38,963 nucleotides of DNA from Xanthomonas sp. (GTDB lineage Bacteria; Pseudomonadota; Gammaproteobacteria; Xanthomonadales; Xanthomonadaceae). The notes beneath the pieces are model-generated. The model worked only from the letters and a program-made list of their open reading frames with translations, was not told where the DNA came from and searched no databases. The DNA lies in the NCBI GenBank assembly GCA_018262705.1, contig JADFDQ010000017.1:1-38963 (forward strand). The letters are read 5' to 3'. Position numbers and translations under genes: made by a program. Below, one piece after another: positions 9,024-18,156 of this stretch (the first letter of the stretch is position 1; each line of letters begins with the position of its first letter).

Positions 9024-11855
9024 ATGGCCGAGGCAAGCGAACCCGCACTGGACGCATTCGTCGCGCGCGCGCTGGAGCGCCTGCGCGGCGCCGGCTGCGC
9101 GGTCGATTCCGGCGCCGAAGCCGCGCTGGCGAAGCTGGCGATCGCCAGCGATTTTGCGATCGACGTGCTGGTGGCGCAGCCGTCGCTGCTGATCGGGCTG
9201 CAGGCCGATTCGCAAACGCCGCACCCTGCGCCTGCGCTGACGCCGGAGAATCGCGCCGACTGGCCGCGCCTGCTGCGCCGCTTCCGGCAGGCGGAATCGA
9301 TGCGGCTGGTCTGGCGCGACGTGATCGACGGCGCCGACGTCGAGGAGATTCTTGCCGGCAGCACGGCGCTGGCCGAAACCTGCCTGCAGCTGGCGCTGGC
9401 GGCACTGGAGGCGGAGTTCGTCCAGCGCTTCGGCAGCGTGCGCGACGGCGAAGGCAACGCGCAGCGGCTGGTAGTGTTTGGGCTGGGCAAGTTGGGCGGG
9501 CGCGAGCTCAACTTCAGCTCCGACATCGATCTGGTGTACGCCTACGAAAGCGAAGGAGAATCCGACGGCGCGCGCGCGCTGCCGGCCCAGGAGTATTTCG
9601 CGCGACTGGGCCAGCAGCTGGCCAAATTGCTCGATGAGGTGACGGCGGACGGCTTCTGCCATCGGGTCGACCTGCGCCTGCGCCCATTCGGCAGCGCCGG
9701 CCGCGTCGCGCTGTCGTTCGCGGCGATGGAGCAGTACTTCCAGCGCGAGGGCCGGGACTGGGAGCGCTATGCGTGGCAGAAGGCGCGCCCGGTGGCGGGC
9801 GACCTGGCTGCCGGTGTGCGGTTCCTGAAGCTCCTGCGGCCGTTCGTGTATCGACGCTATCTGGACTACGGCGCGCTCGACGGACTGCGCGCAATGAAGG
9901 CGCTGATCGTCGCGGAAGTCGCGCGTAGAGAGCTTGCCGAGGATATCAAACGCGGGCCGGGCGGCATCCGCGAGATCGAATTTCTGGTGCAGGCACTGCA
10001 GTTGATCCGCGGCGGACGTGAACCGGAACTGCGGCGACGGCGGCTGCTGACCGCGCTGCAGGCATTGCTGGAAGCCGGCCATATCGAGGTGCGCACCGGT
10101 GAAGCGCTGCGCGCGACCTATCGTTTCCTGCGCCGATTGGAGAATCGGCTGCAGATGTTGGCCGATGTGCAGACCTATGCGCTGCCGGCGGATTCGCTGC
10201 TGCGCGCGCGAATCGCATCGGGGCTCGGCTATGCGCAGTGGGATGGGCTGGAAGCGGAACTGGCGACCCATCGGGTCTTTGTTTCGAGCGAGTTTTCGAC
10301 GTTGCTGGCGCCGCGAGGGAAGACGGCATCGGCCTCCGACGGGCTGGCCAACTACTGGCGCGCCTTGCCGGAGGCTGCCGATGCAGCGACGCTTGAGGCG
10401 TCCGGATTTGCCCACTTCGGCCAGCTGCATGCGCTGCTGTGCGATTTCGCGCGCACGCCCGGCGTGCGCGAGCTGTCGGATGCGGCGCGCGCCCGGCTCG
10501 ATCGCGTCTTGCCCGCACTGCTGGCGCACGCTGCGGCAGGCGCGGAATCCGACGTTGTGCTGCGGCGCATGCTGCCGCTGCTGCACAACATCCTGCGTCG
10601 GAGCAGCTATCTGGCCCTGCTCGACGAACAGCCGGCGGCGCTGGCGCGGCTGGCCGACGCGCTATCGCGCAGTGCGCTGCTGGGCGACCGGCTGGCGGCC
10701 TATCCGCTGCTGCTGGACGAACTGCTCGACGTGCGGGTGAGCGGCGAATTGCCGGAGCGTGCGGCAATTGAAGCGCAGTGCCGCGTTGCCCTGCACGGCG
10801 ACGACGTCGAAGCTTCGCTGGATGCGCTGAACGAAGTGCGGCAGGCGCTGAGCTTCCGGTTTGCGCTGGCGCTGCTCGATGGACGAGTCGTGGCCGAAGA
10901 CTGCGCGCGTCGTCTGGCCTGGCTGGCCGAATCAGTCGTGGGCTGCGTGCTGATTCTGGCCGAAGGCGAACTGCGCGCCGCGCACGGCGATCTTCCCGGA
11001 TTGCGCTTTGCCGTGCTCGGCTACGGCTCGCTGGGAGGATTGGAACTGGGCTTTGGCTCCGATCTTGACCTGGTATTTCTGTTCGATGCGCCGCTGGACG
11101 CGCAGTCCGACGGCGGCAGGCCGCTGGAGGCGCCGCGCTGGGTGGCGCGCCTCGGGCAGAAGATCGTCTCGCTGCTGGGCGTGCGCACCAGCGCGGGTCG
11201 GTTGTTCGATGTCGACGTGCGCTTGCGTCCCGACGGAGCCAAAGGTCTGCTGGTGTCGAGCCTTGCCAGCTTCGCCGACTATCAGCGCATGCGCGCCTGG
11301 ATCTGGGAGCATCAGGCGCTGGTGCGCGCGCGCGGGATTGCCGGCGATGCCGGTTTGCTGGACGCCTTCGCCGACGTGCGCACCGAGGTGCTTGCTGCGG
11401 TACATGGCGCAGAAACGTTAGCCGAAAACGTGACCGCGATGCGCCGCAAGATGCGCGCCGAACTGGATCGCAGCGATGCCGAACAGTTCGACATCAAGCA
11501 GGGCGAAGGCGGGCTGGTCGATCTGGAGTTTCTGTTGCAGTTCCTCGTGCTGCGCGATGGCCATGCCGATCCGAAGTTGCTTGAACCACGCGCGACATCG
11601 GATTTGCTGGACGCAGCGCTGGCAGCAGGAAGTATCGATGCGGCGACGCACGCCGAACTGCTTGCGGCACATTCCCTGCTGCTTGATATCGGGCTGCGCT
11701 GCACGCTCGACCGCCGACCGCGGCGTGCGCCTTGCGATGGCCGGATCGAGCAGGCGCGAGCGGCGATTCGCTCGGCGGCGCAGGCGCAGGGGCTGCGGTT
11801 CGATGCGCCTGCGGGACTGTTTGTTGACGCGGATCAACGCGGAAAGAACGGGTAG
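9024..11855 (+). CDS. glnE: bifunctional glutamine synthetase adenylyltransferase/deadenylylase
   Basis: GlnE adenylylates glutamine synthetase when nitrogen is plentiful and removes AMP when it is scarce, under PII control. Both nucleotidyltransferase halves are visible. The first motif ([20 protein letters not shown], about residues 152-171) belongs to the deadenylylase half. The second ([20 protein letters not shown], about 663-682) belongs to the adenylylase half. Each is followed by the usual [17 protein letters not shown] strand and a helical GlnD-like regulatory region. The length of 943 aa is normal. The start ATG lies 44 bp from the divergent ATPase gene. Its stop is only four bases from the stop of the convergent ELM1-family gene, leaving no room for a separate terminator. 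Confidence 0.97.
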   Translation: MAEASEPALDAFVARALERLRGAGCAVDSGAEAALAKLAIASDFAIDVLVAQPSLLIGLQADSQTPHPAPALTPENRADWPRLLRRFRQAESMRLVWRDVIDGADVEEILAGSTALAETCLQLALAALEAEFVQRFGSVRDGEGNAQRLVVFGLGKLGGRELNFSSDIDLVYAYESEGESDGARALPAQEYFARLGQQLAKLLDEVTADGFCHRVDLRLRPFGSAGRVALSFAAMEQYFQREGRDWERYAWQKARPVAGDLAAGVRFLKLLRPFVYRRYLDYGALDGLRAMKALIVAEVARRELAEDIKRGPGGIREIEFLVQALQLIRGGREPELRRRRLLTALQALLEAGHIEVRTGEALRATYRFLRRLENRLQMLADVQTYALPADSLLRARIASGLGYAQWDGLEAELATHRVFVSSEFSTLLAPRGKTASASDGLANYWRALPEAADAATLEASGFAHFGQLHALLCDFARTPGVRELSDAARARLDRVLPALLAHAAAGAESDVVLRRMLPLLHNILRRSSYLALLDEQPAALARLADALSRSALLGDRLAAYPLLLDELLDVRVSGELPERAAIEAQCRVALHGDDVEASLDALNEVRQALSFRFALALLDGRVVAEDCARRLAWLAESVVGCVLILAEGELRAAHGDLPGLRFAVLGYGSLGGLELGFGSDLDLVFLFDAPLDAQSDGGRPLEAPRWVARLGQKIVSLLGVRTSAGRLFDVDVRLRPDGAKGLLVSSLASFADYQRMRAWIWEHQALVRARGIAGDAGLLDAFADVRTEVLAAVHGAETLAENVTAMRRKMRAELDRSDAEQFDIKQGEGGLVDLEFLLQFLVLRDGHADPKLLEPRATSDLLDAALAAGSIDAATHAELLAAHSLLLDIGLRCTLDRRPRRAPCDGRIEQARAAIRSAAQAQGLRFDAPAGLFVDADQRGKNG

Positions 11856-11859
11856 CTGC

Positions 11860-12822
11860 TCATCCGTCGTTCCGCAGGGAAGACATCCGTCGCCGCACGG
11901 CCGCGGCGATCCGCGCGGTTTCCCGCAGCGGCTGGACGTCGAACGCCTGCGGCGCGCCATCCCACGCCCGTGCGCGGCCGTTGGCGAGCAGGGAGTCGAC
12001 GAACGTACGTGGGCGCCCACGGATCACGTGCGTTGCCCACAGGTACATCGGTGCCCAGGTGGCCGCCGCTTCGCTGAGCATGTTCACCGAATCCGGGGTA
12101 CACACGATTCGATCCGCATAGGCCAACAGGCCGGCGTAGGGGTTGGCGCCGTCGCCGGTGTCGCGCCAGCGCAGGCCCGGGAGATCGGCGTCGACGCTCA
12201 GCAGCGCCTTGCGCCATGCCGGCGGCGTGCGCCTGGAGGCGATCACGCTCAGGCTGCCGGCTTCCGCGCGCGCCGTGGCGGCGACCTGCCGCAGCAGCGC
12301 GAGGAACGCCTCAAGTTCCAGCGTCGCGTGTTTGCTCGGGCCGCCCACCAGCACCACGTTGTGCGGCTCGGGCAGCAGGGCCAGCGCCGGAAAGGCCGAC
12401 AGCGCGCGCATCAGGTAGTCATCGTCGACCGGATGCAGGCTGCCGCCCAGGGTCAGCACGTTCTCGCCGCGCAGGCCGTCGTGTTCCGGTACGATCACTA
12501 GATCCCAGTGATTCGGATTGATCCGCGGATCGAGGATTTGCACCGCACGCGCGCCGCTCTCGCGCAGCAGCCGCGTCGCCAGCGCGGCCTGACGACCGCA
12601 GCCGATGGCGATTGGCGGCGGGCGGCTCAGGCGGGCGGCGAAGTCGGCGCCGAGCGATTGGGCGGCGCGTGGCCACAGGCGCGGTGAGAACGTGCGGGCG
12701 AGCCAGTCCGGCTGCAACACGCATTCCTGAGCGCGCCCGGGCAGCGCGTGCGCCAGCGCCAGCGCTTGACGCGCGTTGCCGGCGCGTCCGTCGTGGCAGG
12801 CTAGCAGCCAATCCCGGGTCAT
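11860..12822 (-). CDS. ELM1/DUF1022-family protein
   Basis: Protein of 320 aa in the 'mitochondrial fission ELM1' family, which is widespread in Gram-negative bacteria and has a glycosyltransferase-B-like outline. Recognisable segments are DGRAGNARQALALA near the N terminus, GCGRQAALATRLLRE, QILDPRINPNHWDLVIVPEHDGL, VLVGGPSKHATLE, and the C-terminal CTPDSVNMLSEAAATWAPMYLW. The bacterial function is unproven; several relatives sit with LPS or lipid A genes, which lie 3 kb away here. The start is set at ATG 12822 (MTRDWLLACHDGR); further upstream codons run into the AT-rich intergenic region. It is convergent with glnE and divergent from the nitroreductase gene. Confidence 0.8.
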   Translation of the reverse strand: MTRDWLLACHDGRAGNARQALALAHALPGRAQECVLQPDWLARTFSPRLWPRAAQSLGADFAARLSRPPPIAIGCGRQAALATRLLRESGARAVQILDPRINPNHWDLVIVPEHDGLRGENVLTLGGSLHPVDDDYLMRALSAFPALALLPEPHNVVLVGGPSKHATLELEAFLALLRQVAATARAEAGSLSVIASRRTPPAWRKALLSVDADLPGLRWRDTGDGANPYAGLLAYADRIVCTPDSVNMLSEAAATWAPMYLWATHVIRGRPRTFVDSLLANGRARAWDGAPQAFDVQPLRETARIAAAVRRRMSSLRNDG

Positions 12823-12857
12823 TGTTGCAAAAAAGACATGATGAGTTCTTAAAACGG

Positions 12858-12886
12858 TTGATTGATTTGCAAAATAGAACGATAAA
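12858..12886 (+). promoter_or_regulatory. sigma-70-like promoter for the nitroreductase gene
   Basis: TTGATT at 12858-12863 and GATAAA at 12881-12886 are separated by exactly 17 bp, each matching the -35/-10 consensus at four of six positions. The stretch is the most AT-rich part of the neighbourhood. A start site near 12893 would leave a leader of about 28 bases before the ATG at 12921. Confidence 0.55.
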
Positions 12887-12920
12887 CTACTGCCCACCCT
12901 GATTCCAAGACGATGATGCC

Positions 12921-13511
12921 ATGCACACACCTCTGAACGATCCGGCCCTTGATCAGTTGTTTCGCACCGCCCGCACTTACAACCGGTTTGATGGCGACGT
13001 GTCCGACGAGACGCTGCGCCAGCTGTATGGGCTGCTGAAGTTCGGCCCGACCGAGGCCAACACCACGCCGGCGCGCTTCGTGTTCGTCAAGTCGCCCGAA
13101 GCCAAGGCCAAACTGGGCCCCGCGCTGTCCGAAGGCAACTACAAAAAAACCATGGCCGCGCCCTGCGTGGTCATTGCCGGCTACGACATGCGGTTCTTCG
13201 AGAAACTGCCGGTGCTGTTCCCGCACACCGACGCCAAGGCCTGGTTCGAACACCGCGAGCCGGACAATCTGGCCTGGGTGGCGATGCGCAGCAGCGCGCT
13301 GCAGACGGCGTATCTGATCATGGCCGCGCGCTCGCTGGGGCTGGACTGCGGCCCGATGTCCGGCTTCGACAATGCCAAGGTCGATGCGGCGTTCTTCACC
13401 GGCACCTCGATCCGTTCCAATATCCTTGTCAACCTCGGCGCTGGCGATCCGGCCAGCATCTTCCCGCGCTCGCCGCGACTGGGCTTCGACGAAGCCTGCC
13501 GCATCGAGTAA
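12921..13511 (+). CDS. RutE-type nitroreductase (malonic semialdehyde reductase family)
   Basis: FMN-dependent nitroreductase-fold enzyme of 196 aa, the exact length of the RutE/HadB group. RutE reduces malonic semialdehyde to 3-hydroxypropionate in pyrimidine catabolism. Family features include [19 protein letters not shown], the FMN-contacting [16 protein letters not shown], and [16 protein letters not shown] near 139-154. No other rut genes are present, so a general quinone, aldehyde or nitro-compound reductase role is equally likely. A promoter is visible upstream (12858-12886). The YceI lipoprotein and pirin genes follow closely on the same strand, suggesting a small stress- or quinone-related operon. 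Confidence 0.88.
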   Translation: MHTPLNDPALDQLFRTARTYNRFDGDVSDETLRQLYGLLKFGPTEANTTPARFVFVKSPEAKAKLGPALSEGNYKKTMAAPCVVIAGYDMRFFEKLPVLFPHTDAKAWFEHREPDNLAWVAMRSSALQTAYLIMAARSLGLDCGPMSGFDNAKVDAAFFTGTSIRSNILVNLGAGDPASIFPRSPRLGFDEACRIE

Positions 13512-13536
13512 TTCCCGTACTTTTTCGGAGATGACC

Positions 13537-14247
13537 ATGACCGCGATCCGCCTGATTCCGCTGGCCGCCGCCCTCGTTCTTGCTCTGGCCGCCTGCAGCC
13601 AGCCGGCCGCGCCTGCGGCCGAAGCACCTGCTGACGCAGCGGCTCCGGCGGCCTCGCCTGCGCAAGCCGCTGTGCCCGCCGCCGCCGAGATCAAGCCGGT
13701 CTCCGGCACCTATGTACTCGACTCCGACCACACCGGCGTGCTCGCACAGTGGACCCACTTTGGCCTGTCCCAGCCCAGCGCGCACTTTCGCATCGGCAAA
13801 GGCACGCTGGTCTGGAACGCTGACGATGTGACGCAGTCCAGCGTCGAGGTGACCCTGCCGATCGCCTCGATCGACACCTTCGTTCCCGCGCTTGACGAGC
13901 ATCTGAAGAAAGCCGACTTCTTCGATGCCGGCAAGTACCCGAACGCCACCTTCCGCAGTACCTCCGTCGCTGCCTCAGGCCCCAACCAGTTCACCGTCAC
14001 CGGCGATCTGACCATCCAGGACAAGACCCATCCGGTGACCTTGAACGTGACCTTGAACGGCGCCGGCAAGCATGCGATGAGCGGACTGGAATCGGTCGGC
14101 TTTTCCGCGACCGCGCAGATCAAACGCAGCGACTACGGCGTGGATGCGTTCACCCCGAACGTCAGCGACGAAGTGGATCTGCGCCTGACCGGCGAAGGCT
14201 CGATTGCCCAGGCGCCGGCTGCCGCGGATGCACCCAGGCAGGAGTAA
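13537..14247 (+). CDS. YceI-family lipoprotein
   Basis: Predicted lipoprotein of 236 aa carrying the YceI lipocalin-like beta-barrel, a fold that binds polyisoprenoid or amide lipids in relatives. The N terminus is a lipoprotein signal ending in the lipobox LAAC with Cys20. An Ala/Pro-rich linker runs to about residue 50, and the barrel begins at YVLDSDHTGVLAQWTHFGLS. ATG 13537 is preferred over ATG 13531 because GGAG (13527-13530) is then six bases upstream. It lies 25 bp after the nitroreductase gene and 6 bp before the pirin gene, so the three are probably co-transcribed. An Asp is absent at the second mature position, so sorting to the outer membrane is expected if it follows the E. coli rule. 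Confidence 0.88.
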   Translation: MTAIRLIPLAAALVLALAACSQPAAPAAEAPADAAAPAASPAQAAVPAAAEIKPVSGTYVLDSDHTGVLAQWTHFGLSQPSAHFRIGKGTLVWNADDVTQSSVEVTLPIASIDTFVPALDEHLKKADFFDAGKYPNATFRSTSVAASGPNQFTVTGDLTIQDKTHPVTLNVTLNGAGKHAMSGLESVGFSATAQIKRSDYGVDAFTPNVSDEVDLRLTGEGSIAQAPAAADAPRQE

Positions 14248-14253
14248 GTCGGC

Positions 14254-14961
14254 GTGATCATCGAACGACCGGCGTCCGCCCGCGGCGAGGTGCGGCTGGA
14301 CTGGCTGCACAGCCGGCACACGTTTTCCTTTGGCCACTATTACGATCCGGCGTGGATGGGATTTGGTTTGCTGCGGGTGATCAACGCTGACACCGTGGCG
14401 CCGGGCGGCGGCTTCGCACCGCACAACCACGCCAACATGGAAATCGTCAGCGTGGTGCTGGACGGCGCGCTGGCGCACCGCGACAGCGCCGGCCACGAAG
14501 GCGTGATCCGCGCCGGCGACGTGCAGTGGATGAGCGCCGGGCATGGCATCTCGCACAGCGAATACAACGGTTCCGACATCGAGCCGGTGCATTTCCTGCA
14601 GATCTGGATCCAGACAGAACGCCTGAACGCGGAGCCGGCCTACGCGCAGAAACACTTCGCGCCGGAGGATCGGCGCGGCCGCTGGGTTGTGCTGGTTTCC
14701 CCGGACGGCGCCGACGGTTCGATCGCGATTCGCCAGCAGGCGCGGATTTTTGCCGCGCGTCTGGATCGGGACGAAAGCGTGCAGGCGACGCTGGATCCGC
14801 AGCGGCGCTATTGGCTGCACGCGGCCACCGGCGAGGTCGCGGTGGGCGAGCGGACGCTGGTGGCGGGCGATGCGCTCGGATTTGTCGAGGAAAGCGGAGT
14901 CCTCACGCTGACCGGTCGCGCCGCCGGCGACGTGCTGCTGTTCGAGTTGCCCCACGCCTGA
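14254..14961 (+). CDS. pirin-family protein (YhhW-like)
   Basis: Bicupin of 235 aa in the pirin/YhhW family; E. coli YhhW acts as a quercetin dioxygenase in vitro. The metal-binding set is complete: His57 and His59 in PHNHANME, and His101 and Glu103 in GISHSEYN, the same numbering I recall for YhhW. The sequence opens with SRHTFSFGHYYDPAWMGFG, typical of the family. Translation starts at GTG 14254, nine bases after a GGAG that overlaps the YceI stop, so the two are probably translationally linked. The native substrate is unknown. The association with YceI and a nitroreductase suggests oxidative or quinone stress. Confidence 0.9.
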   Translation: MIIERPASARGEVRLDWLHSRHTFSFGHYYDPAWMGFGLLRVINADTVAPGGGFAPHNHANMEIVSVVLDGALAHRDSAGHEGVIRAGDVQWMSAGHGISHSEYNGSDIEPVHFLQIWIQTERLNAEPAYAQKHFAPEDRRGRWVVLVSPDGADGSIAIRQQARIFAARLDRDESVQATLDPQRRYWLHAATGEVAVGERTLVAGDALGFVEESGVLTLTGRAAGDVLLFELPHA

Positions 14962-15060
14962 ATTGCGGTAGGGTTGTCTTCAGGGGAAGGCTCTCAATTG
15001 CTCCGGGCGTCCCCGACCGGCTTCGCGCCGACTTGGATTGCATGACTCCGGAGACAAGCC

Positions 15061-15399
15061 ATGCTGTTTCGCCTGCTCGTACTCGCCTTGGGTTTGGCCG
15101 CGGCCGCGCCGGCTTCCGCGGTGCGCGTCTTCGTCGTCGACTATCCCTCGCAGGCCGACCTCAAGGTCTACAAGGTGCAATACCGCTCGGAAGCGGATCT
15201 GCGTGTGTACTGGGTCGAATATCGCAGCGAGGCCGACGGCGATGCCAAATGGTGGCGTTCGGAGTACGCCTCCGATGCCGAGTTGAAGGTGTACTTCGTG
15301 CGCTACCCGTCGGAAGCCGATCTGAAGATTTACGAGGTCAAGTACGCCAGCGAGGCCGGCTGGGATGGCGCGCCGCGCGGGCTGTCGATTCGCAAATAG
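15061..15399 (+). CDS. small secreted Tyr-periodic repeat protein (DUF6150/septoil-knot-like)
   Basis: An exported protein of 112 aa. Residues 1-20 are a signal peptide ending in ASA. The mature chain is almost entirely six units of 13-15 residues with the pattern (V/I)-Y-x-V-x-Y-x-S-E-A-D-L-K; the anchoring tyrosines fall at 28, 41, 54, 69, 82 and 95. The alternating V/Y pattern predicts short beta strands separated by the S-E/Q-A-D turn. No cysteines are present in the mature part. From memory the pattern matches the DUF6150 family, linked to a deeply knotted 7(1) fold, but I could not verify this. A strong Shine-Dalgarno (CCGGAGAC, near 15049) fixes the start, and a hairpin follows at 15421. 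Function unknown. Confidence 0.8.
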   Translation: MLFRLLVLALGLAAAAPASAVRVFVVDYPSQADLKVYKVQYRSEADLRVYWVEYRSEADGDAKWWRSEYASDAELKVYFVRYPSEADLKIYEVKYASEAGWDGAPRGLSIRK

Positions 15400-15420
15400 T
15401 CGGTTGCAGGTCTGAACAAG

Positions 15421-15439
15421 CCGGCCCATGGCCGGGTTT
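15421..15439 (+). terminator. hairpin terminator after the repeat protein
   Basis: CCGGCC (15421-15426) and GGCCGG (15430-15435) form a six-base stem around CAT, followed by GTTT. The short T-run makes it weak, but the place, 22 bp after the stop codon, fits a terminator. Confidence 0.5.
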
Positions 15440-15500
15440 CCCGTGCCGCGATATGGCCGCCTGAAGTAAACTTGCGGGGTTCCGCAGGACTGCAGTTTCC

Positions 15501-15704
15501 ATGGCCGACCAGAATCCAACCGCCCAGACGCCGCCGAACGCGGGAAAGCGCTACGAGGTGCGCCGCGCCGACCTGCCGCTGAGCTGTCCGCTGCCTTCGA
15601 TGTCGCTGTGGAATTCGCATCCGCGCGTGTACCTGCCGATCGAGACCAACGGCGGCAGCGCGCGCTGTCCGTACTGCAGCGCGCTGTACGTGCTGGTGGA
15701 TTGA
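15501..15704 (+). CDS. CHCC-type zinc-finger protein
   Basis: A 67-aa protein of the zf-CHCC family, the zinc module of the mitochondrial complex I subunit NDUFS6. Predicted ligands are Cys29, His40, Cys56 and Cys59, in the layout C-x10-H-x15-C-x2-C, with the family segment NSHPRVYLPIE followed by CPYCSALY. Bacterial relatives are free-standing and of uncertain role, and no nuo genes are in the window. The start ATG has only a weak purine tract upstream. It is followed 41 bp later by the glycosyltransferase gene on the same strand, so it may be the first gene of the LPS-related transcript. Confidence 0.85.
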   Translation: MADQNPTAQTPPNAGKRYEVRRADLPLSCPLPSMSLWNSHPRVYLPIETNGGSARCPYCSALYVLVD

Positions 15705-15745
15705 CGGATCGCGCGTCGCCTGCCCGTGCGGAGAGCGACGCAGGG

Positions 15746-16870
15746 ATGAAGACTGGGCAACGCCCGCTGCGGGTGGTGCAATTGCTGCCGGCGCTGGAGG
15801 CTGGCGGGGTCGAGCGTTCGACGCTTGAACTTGCCGCGGCGCTGGTGCAAGCAGGGCATCGCGCGATCGTGGTCAGCGCAGGCGGCCGGATGTTGCCGCA
15901 GTTGCTCGCAACCGGCGCGCAGCACGCGACGCTGGCGATCGGTCGCAAGTCGCCGCTGACGCTGTGCCATGCGCGCACCCTGCGCACGATTTTCGAACAG
16001 GCCGATATCGTGCACGCGCGTTCGCGGCTGCCGGCCTGGATCGGCTGGCTGGCGCTGCGCGGAATGCCGCAGGCGCTTCGGCCGCAGTTCGTGACCACGG
16101 TGCATGGCCTGAATTCGCCCTCGCGCTACAGCGCCATTATGATCCGCGGCGAGCGCGTGATCTGCGTGTCGGAGACGGTGCGTCGGCATGTCCTGAAGCA
16201 CTATCCCAAGGTCGATCCTGCGCGCCTGATCGTGATTCCCCGCGGCGTCGATCCGCAGGCTTTCCCGCGCACGGCGACCGTGGATCGCGCGGCGCGCGCC
16301 GAGCTGGCCCGGCGTGATCCGGTGCTGGGCGGCAGCGGCCCGCTGCTGCTGCTCCCCGGGCGCGGCACCCGGTTGAAAGGCCATGCCGATGCGATCGTCC
16401 TGTTGGCCGCACTGCGCCGCGACGGTCTGGATGCGCGGCTGTGGATGCCCGGCGTGGTGCAGTCCGGACGTGGGCGCTATCTGGCGGAACTGCAGGCACT
16501 GGCCGGCGCTACCGGCGTCACGGATGCGCTGGCAATGACCGCAGCGACGTCAGACATGGCGCGCGCCTATGCCGCCGGTGATCTTGTTCTGCAGCTGTCG
16601 CGCAAGCCGGAGGCATTCGGTCGCACCGTGGTCGAGGCGCTGTGCGTCGGCCGTCCGGTGCTGGGCTGGGCGCACGGCGGTGTCGGCGAACTGCTGGCGC
16701 AGCTGTCGCCGCAAGACGCGGTGCCCGCATTCGACGCCGACGCGCTGGCGGCGCGCGCGCTGACGCTGCTTGATAATCCACCGCCACCGCCGGCTACGAT
16801 GCCGTATACGCTGCAGGCGATGCAGGAGGCGACGTTGGCGTTGTATCGATCCGTGGTGGGCAACGCGTGA
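15746..16870 (+). CDS. GT4-family glycosyltransferase
   Basis: Glycosyltransferase of 374 aa with a GT-B fold and a retaining GT4 active site, probably adding a sugar to LPS core or another surface glycan on the cytoplasmic face. The N-terminal domain starts VVQLLPALEAGGVERSTLEL, the GT4 glycine loop with the 'GGVE' signature. VTTVHGLNS and CVSETVRRHV lie in the middle. The C-terminal E-x7-E motif is present in KPEAFGRTVVEA. ATG 15746 gives a full-length domain and has purine-rich GAGAG and CAGGG upstream. The stop overlaps the GTG start of the ligase-like gene by four bases (GTGA), indicating tight coupling. Confidence 0.88.
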   Translation: MKTGQRPLRVVQLLPALEAGGVERSTLELAAALVQAGHRAIVVSAGGRMLPQLLATGAQHATLAIGRKSPLTLCHARTLRTIFEQADIVHARSRLPAWIGWLALRGMPQALRPQFVTTVHGLNSPSRYSAIMIRGERVICVSETVRRHVLKHYPKVDPARLIVIPRGVDPQAFPRTATVDRAARAELARRDPVLGGSGPLLLLPGRGTRLKGHADAIVLLAALRRDGLDARLWMPGVVQSGRGRYLAELQALAGATGVTDALAMTAATSDMARAYAAGDLVLQLSRKPEAFGRTVVEALCVGRPVLGWAHGGVGELLAQLSPQDAVPAFDADALAARALTLLDNPPPPPATMPYTLQAMQEATLALYRSVVGNA

Positions 16871-18156
16871 ACGCAGCGCCGACGCTGCGCTGGACGTCGC
16901 TCTGGGTGGTGGCGCTGGTGGCGCTGTTGCCGCTGCCGGCTGCGACGCAGGCGGTGCTGGTGCTGGGCGTGCTGGCGGGGTCGGGCTGGCTGCTGCTGCG
17001 GCGATCCAGCGGCGGCGGCGCCCTGCTCAGCGGCCCGGCCTGGGCGCTGACCAGCGTGCTGTTTTGCGCCTACTGGCTGCCCGAGGCGATTGCCGCGCTG
17101 GACGCGGAAAGCGGCTGGCCGGCGTGGCGGCGGCTTGCAGAGGATCTTGTTTACCTTCCGCTGCTGTGGCTGGCGGCGGCGGCCGTGGCCGATGCGAAAG
17201 GGCGGCGCTGGGTCTATTCGGGACTGGCGCTGGTGGCACTGGCCTGGGCGCTGGACGGCTGGATCGAGGCTCTGGGCCGCGGCAGCGTGCTGCATGCGCT
17301 GTATGCGCAGATGGCGCAGGCAGTGTCCGCGCTTGGGCTGCGATCAGCGGAAGCGATCTCGGGCCGCGGAGGGGCCGGGGTGGCTGCAAGCAATCTGTGG
17401 CCTGGGTTGCTGCTGGCCGTCCTGTCGCCTTTCCTGCTGGATGGCTGCGAACGCAAAGGATGGATTCCGTGGCTGGTTGCCGCGCTGGTGCTCACGGCGG
17501 CGATCGCGCTGTCGGCGGCACCGGCAGTGTGGATCGCCTACGCCTGCGTACTGGTGCTGACCGGGCTGAAATGGCGCGATGGGCGCGATGGGCGCAAGTG
17601 GCTGGCGCTGGCCGGAGTCGTCTGCATCGGCCTTGCGATCGCATGGATGCTGGCGCAGGGGGCGGGGCGATTTGGCAGCGGGACGGCCGTTGATCGGAAT
17701 GCCGGCGTCGTTGCGCACGTGGCGGATGCTGCCGATCTGGGCCGCGATGCCGCCTGCGTCGTGCCTCGACACCCGCTCAACGGCGTCGGCGTTGGCGGAT
17801 TGCCGGCTGCGCTGGCCGTCTGCGCAGCGACGCGGCCCGATCAAGCGGCGGGCAACGTCGATGCGCAAACGCTGCCGCTGCTGATCCAGGTGATGGCGCA
17901 AACCGGATTGATCGGATTGCTGCTGTGGCTGGCCGGCGCGGCGCTGGCGTGGCGCGCCTGGCGTTTTGCCGACGCGTCGGCGCGCGCGCAGGCATGGCCG
18001 GCGATGCAGGCGCTGGTCGCGGCGCTGTTTCCGCTCAATGCCAGCCTGCCGGTCTATGGTGGCCTGTGGGGCGCGCTCCTGCTGCTGCTGGCCGGACTGT
18101 ATGCCGGCGCGCTGTGGGGCCGGATCGAACTGGACAACACACCGGCTCAGTCGTAA
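16867..18156 (+). CDS. O-antigen-ligase-like membrane protein
   Basis: Polytopic inner-membrane protein of 429 aa with roughly ten hydrophobic segments. A large hydrophilic loop (about 275-345) contains the R-HPLNGVGVGGLP segment that resembles the H/R-x3-G-x-G region of Wzy_C/WaaL proteins. WaaL-type enzymes join O-antigen to lipid A-core in the periplasm. The pairing with a GT4 transferase and the nearby lpxL-like and waaA genes supports an LPS role, but divergence in this family means polymerase and ligase activities cannot be separated by eye. Translation begins at GTG 16867 inside the stop of the preceding gene. The last 10 bp overlap the 3' end of the convergent acyltransferase gene. 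Confidence 0.75.
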   Translation: MNAAPTLRWTSLWVVALVALLPLPAATQAVLVLGVLAGSGWLLLRRSSGGGALLSGPAWALTSVLFCAYWLPEAIAALDAESGWPAWRRLAEDLVYLPLLWLAAAAVADAKGRRWVYSGLALVALAWALDGWIEALGRGSVLHALYAQMAQAVSALGLRSAEAISGRGGAGVAASNLWPGLLLAVLSPFLLDGCERKGWIPWLVAALVLTAAIALSAAPAVWIAYACVLVLTGLKWRDGRDGRKWLALAGVVCIGLAIAWMLAQGAGRFGSGTAVDRNAGVVAHVADAADLGRDAACVVPRHPLNGVGVGGLPAALAVCAATRPDQAAGNVDAQTLPLLIQVMAQTGLIGLLLWLAGAALAWRAWRFADASARAQAWPAMQALVAALFPLNASLPVYGGLWGALLLLLAGLYAGALWGRIELDNTPAQS

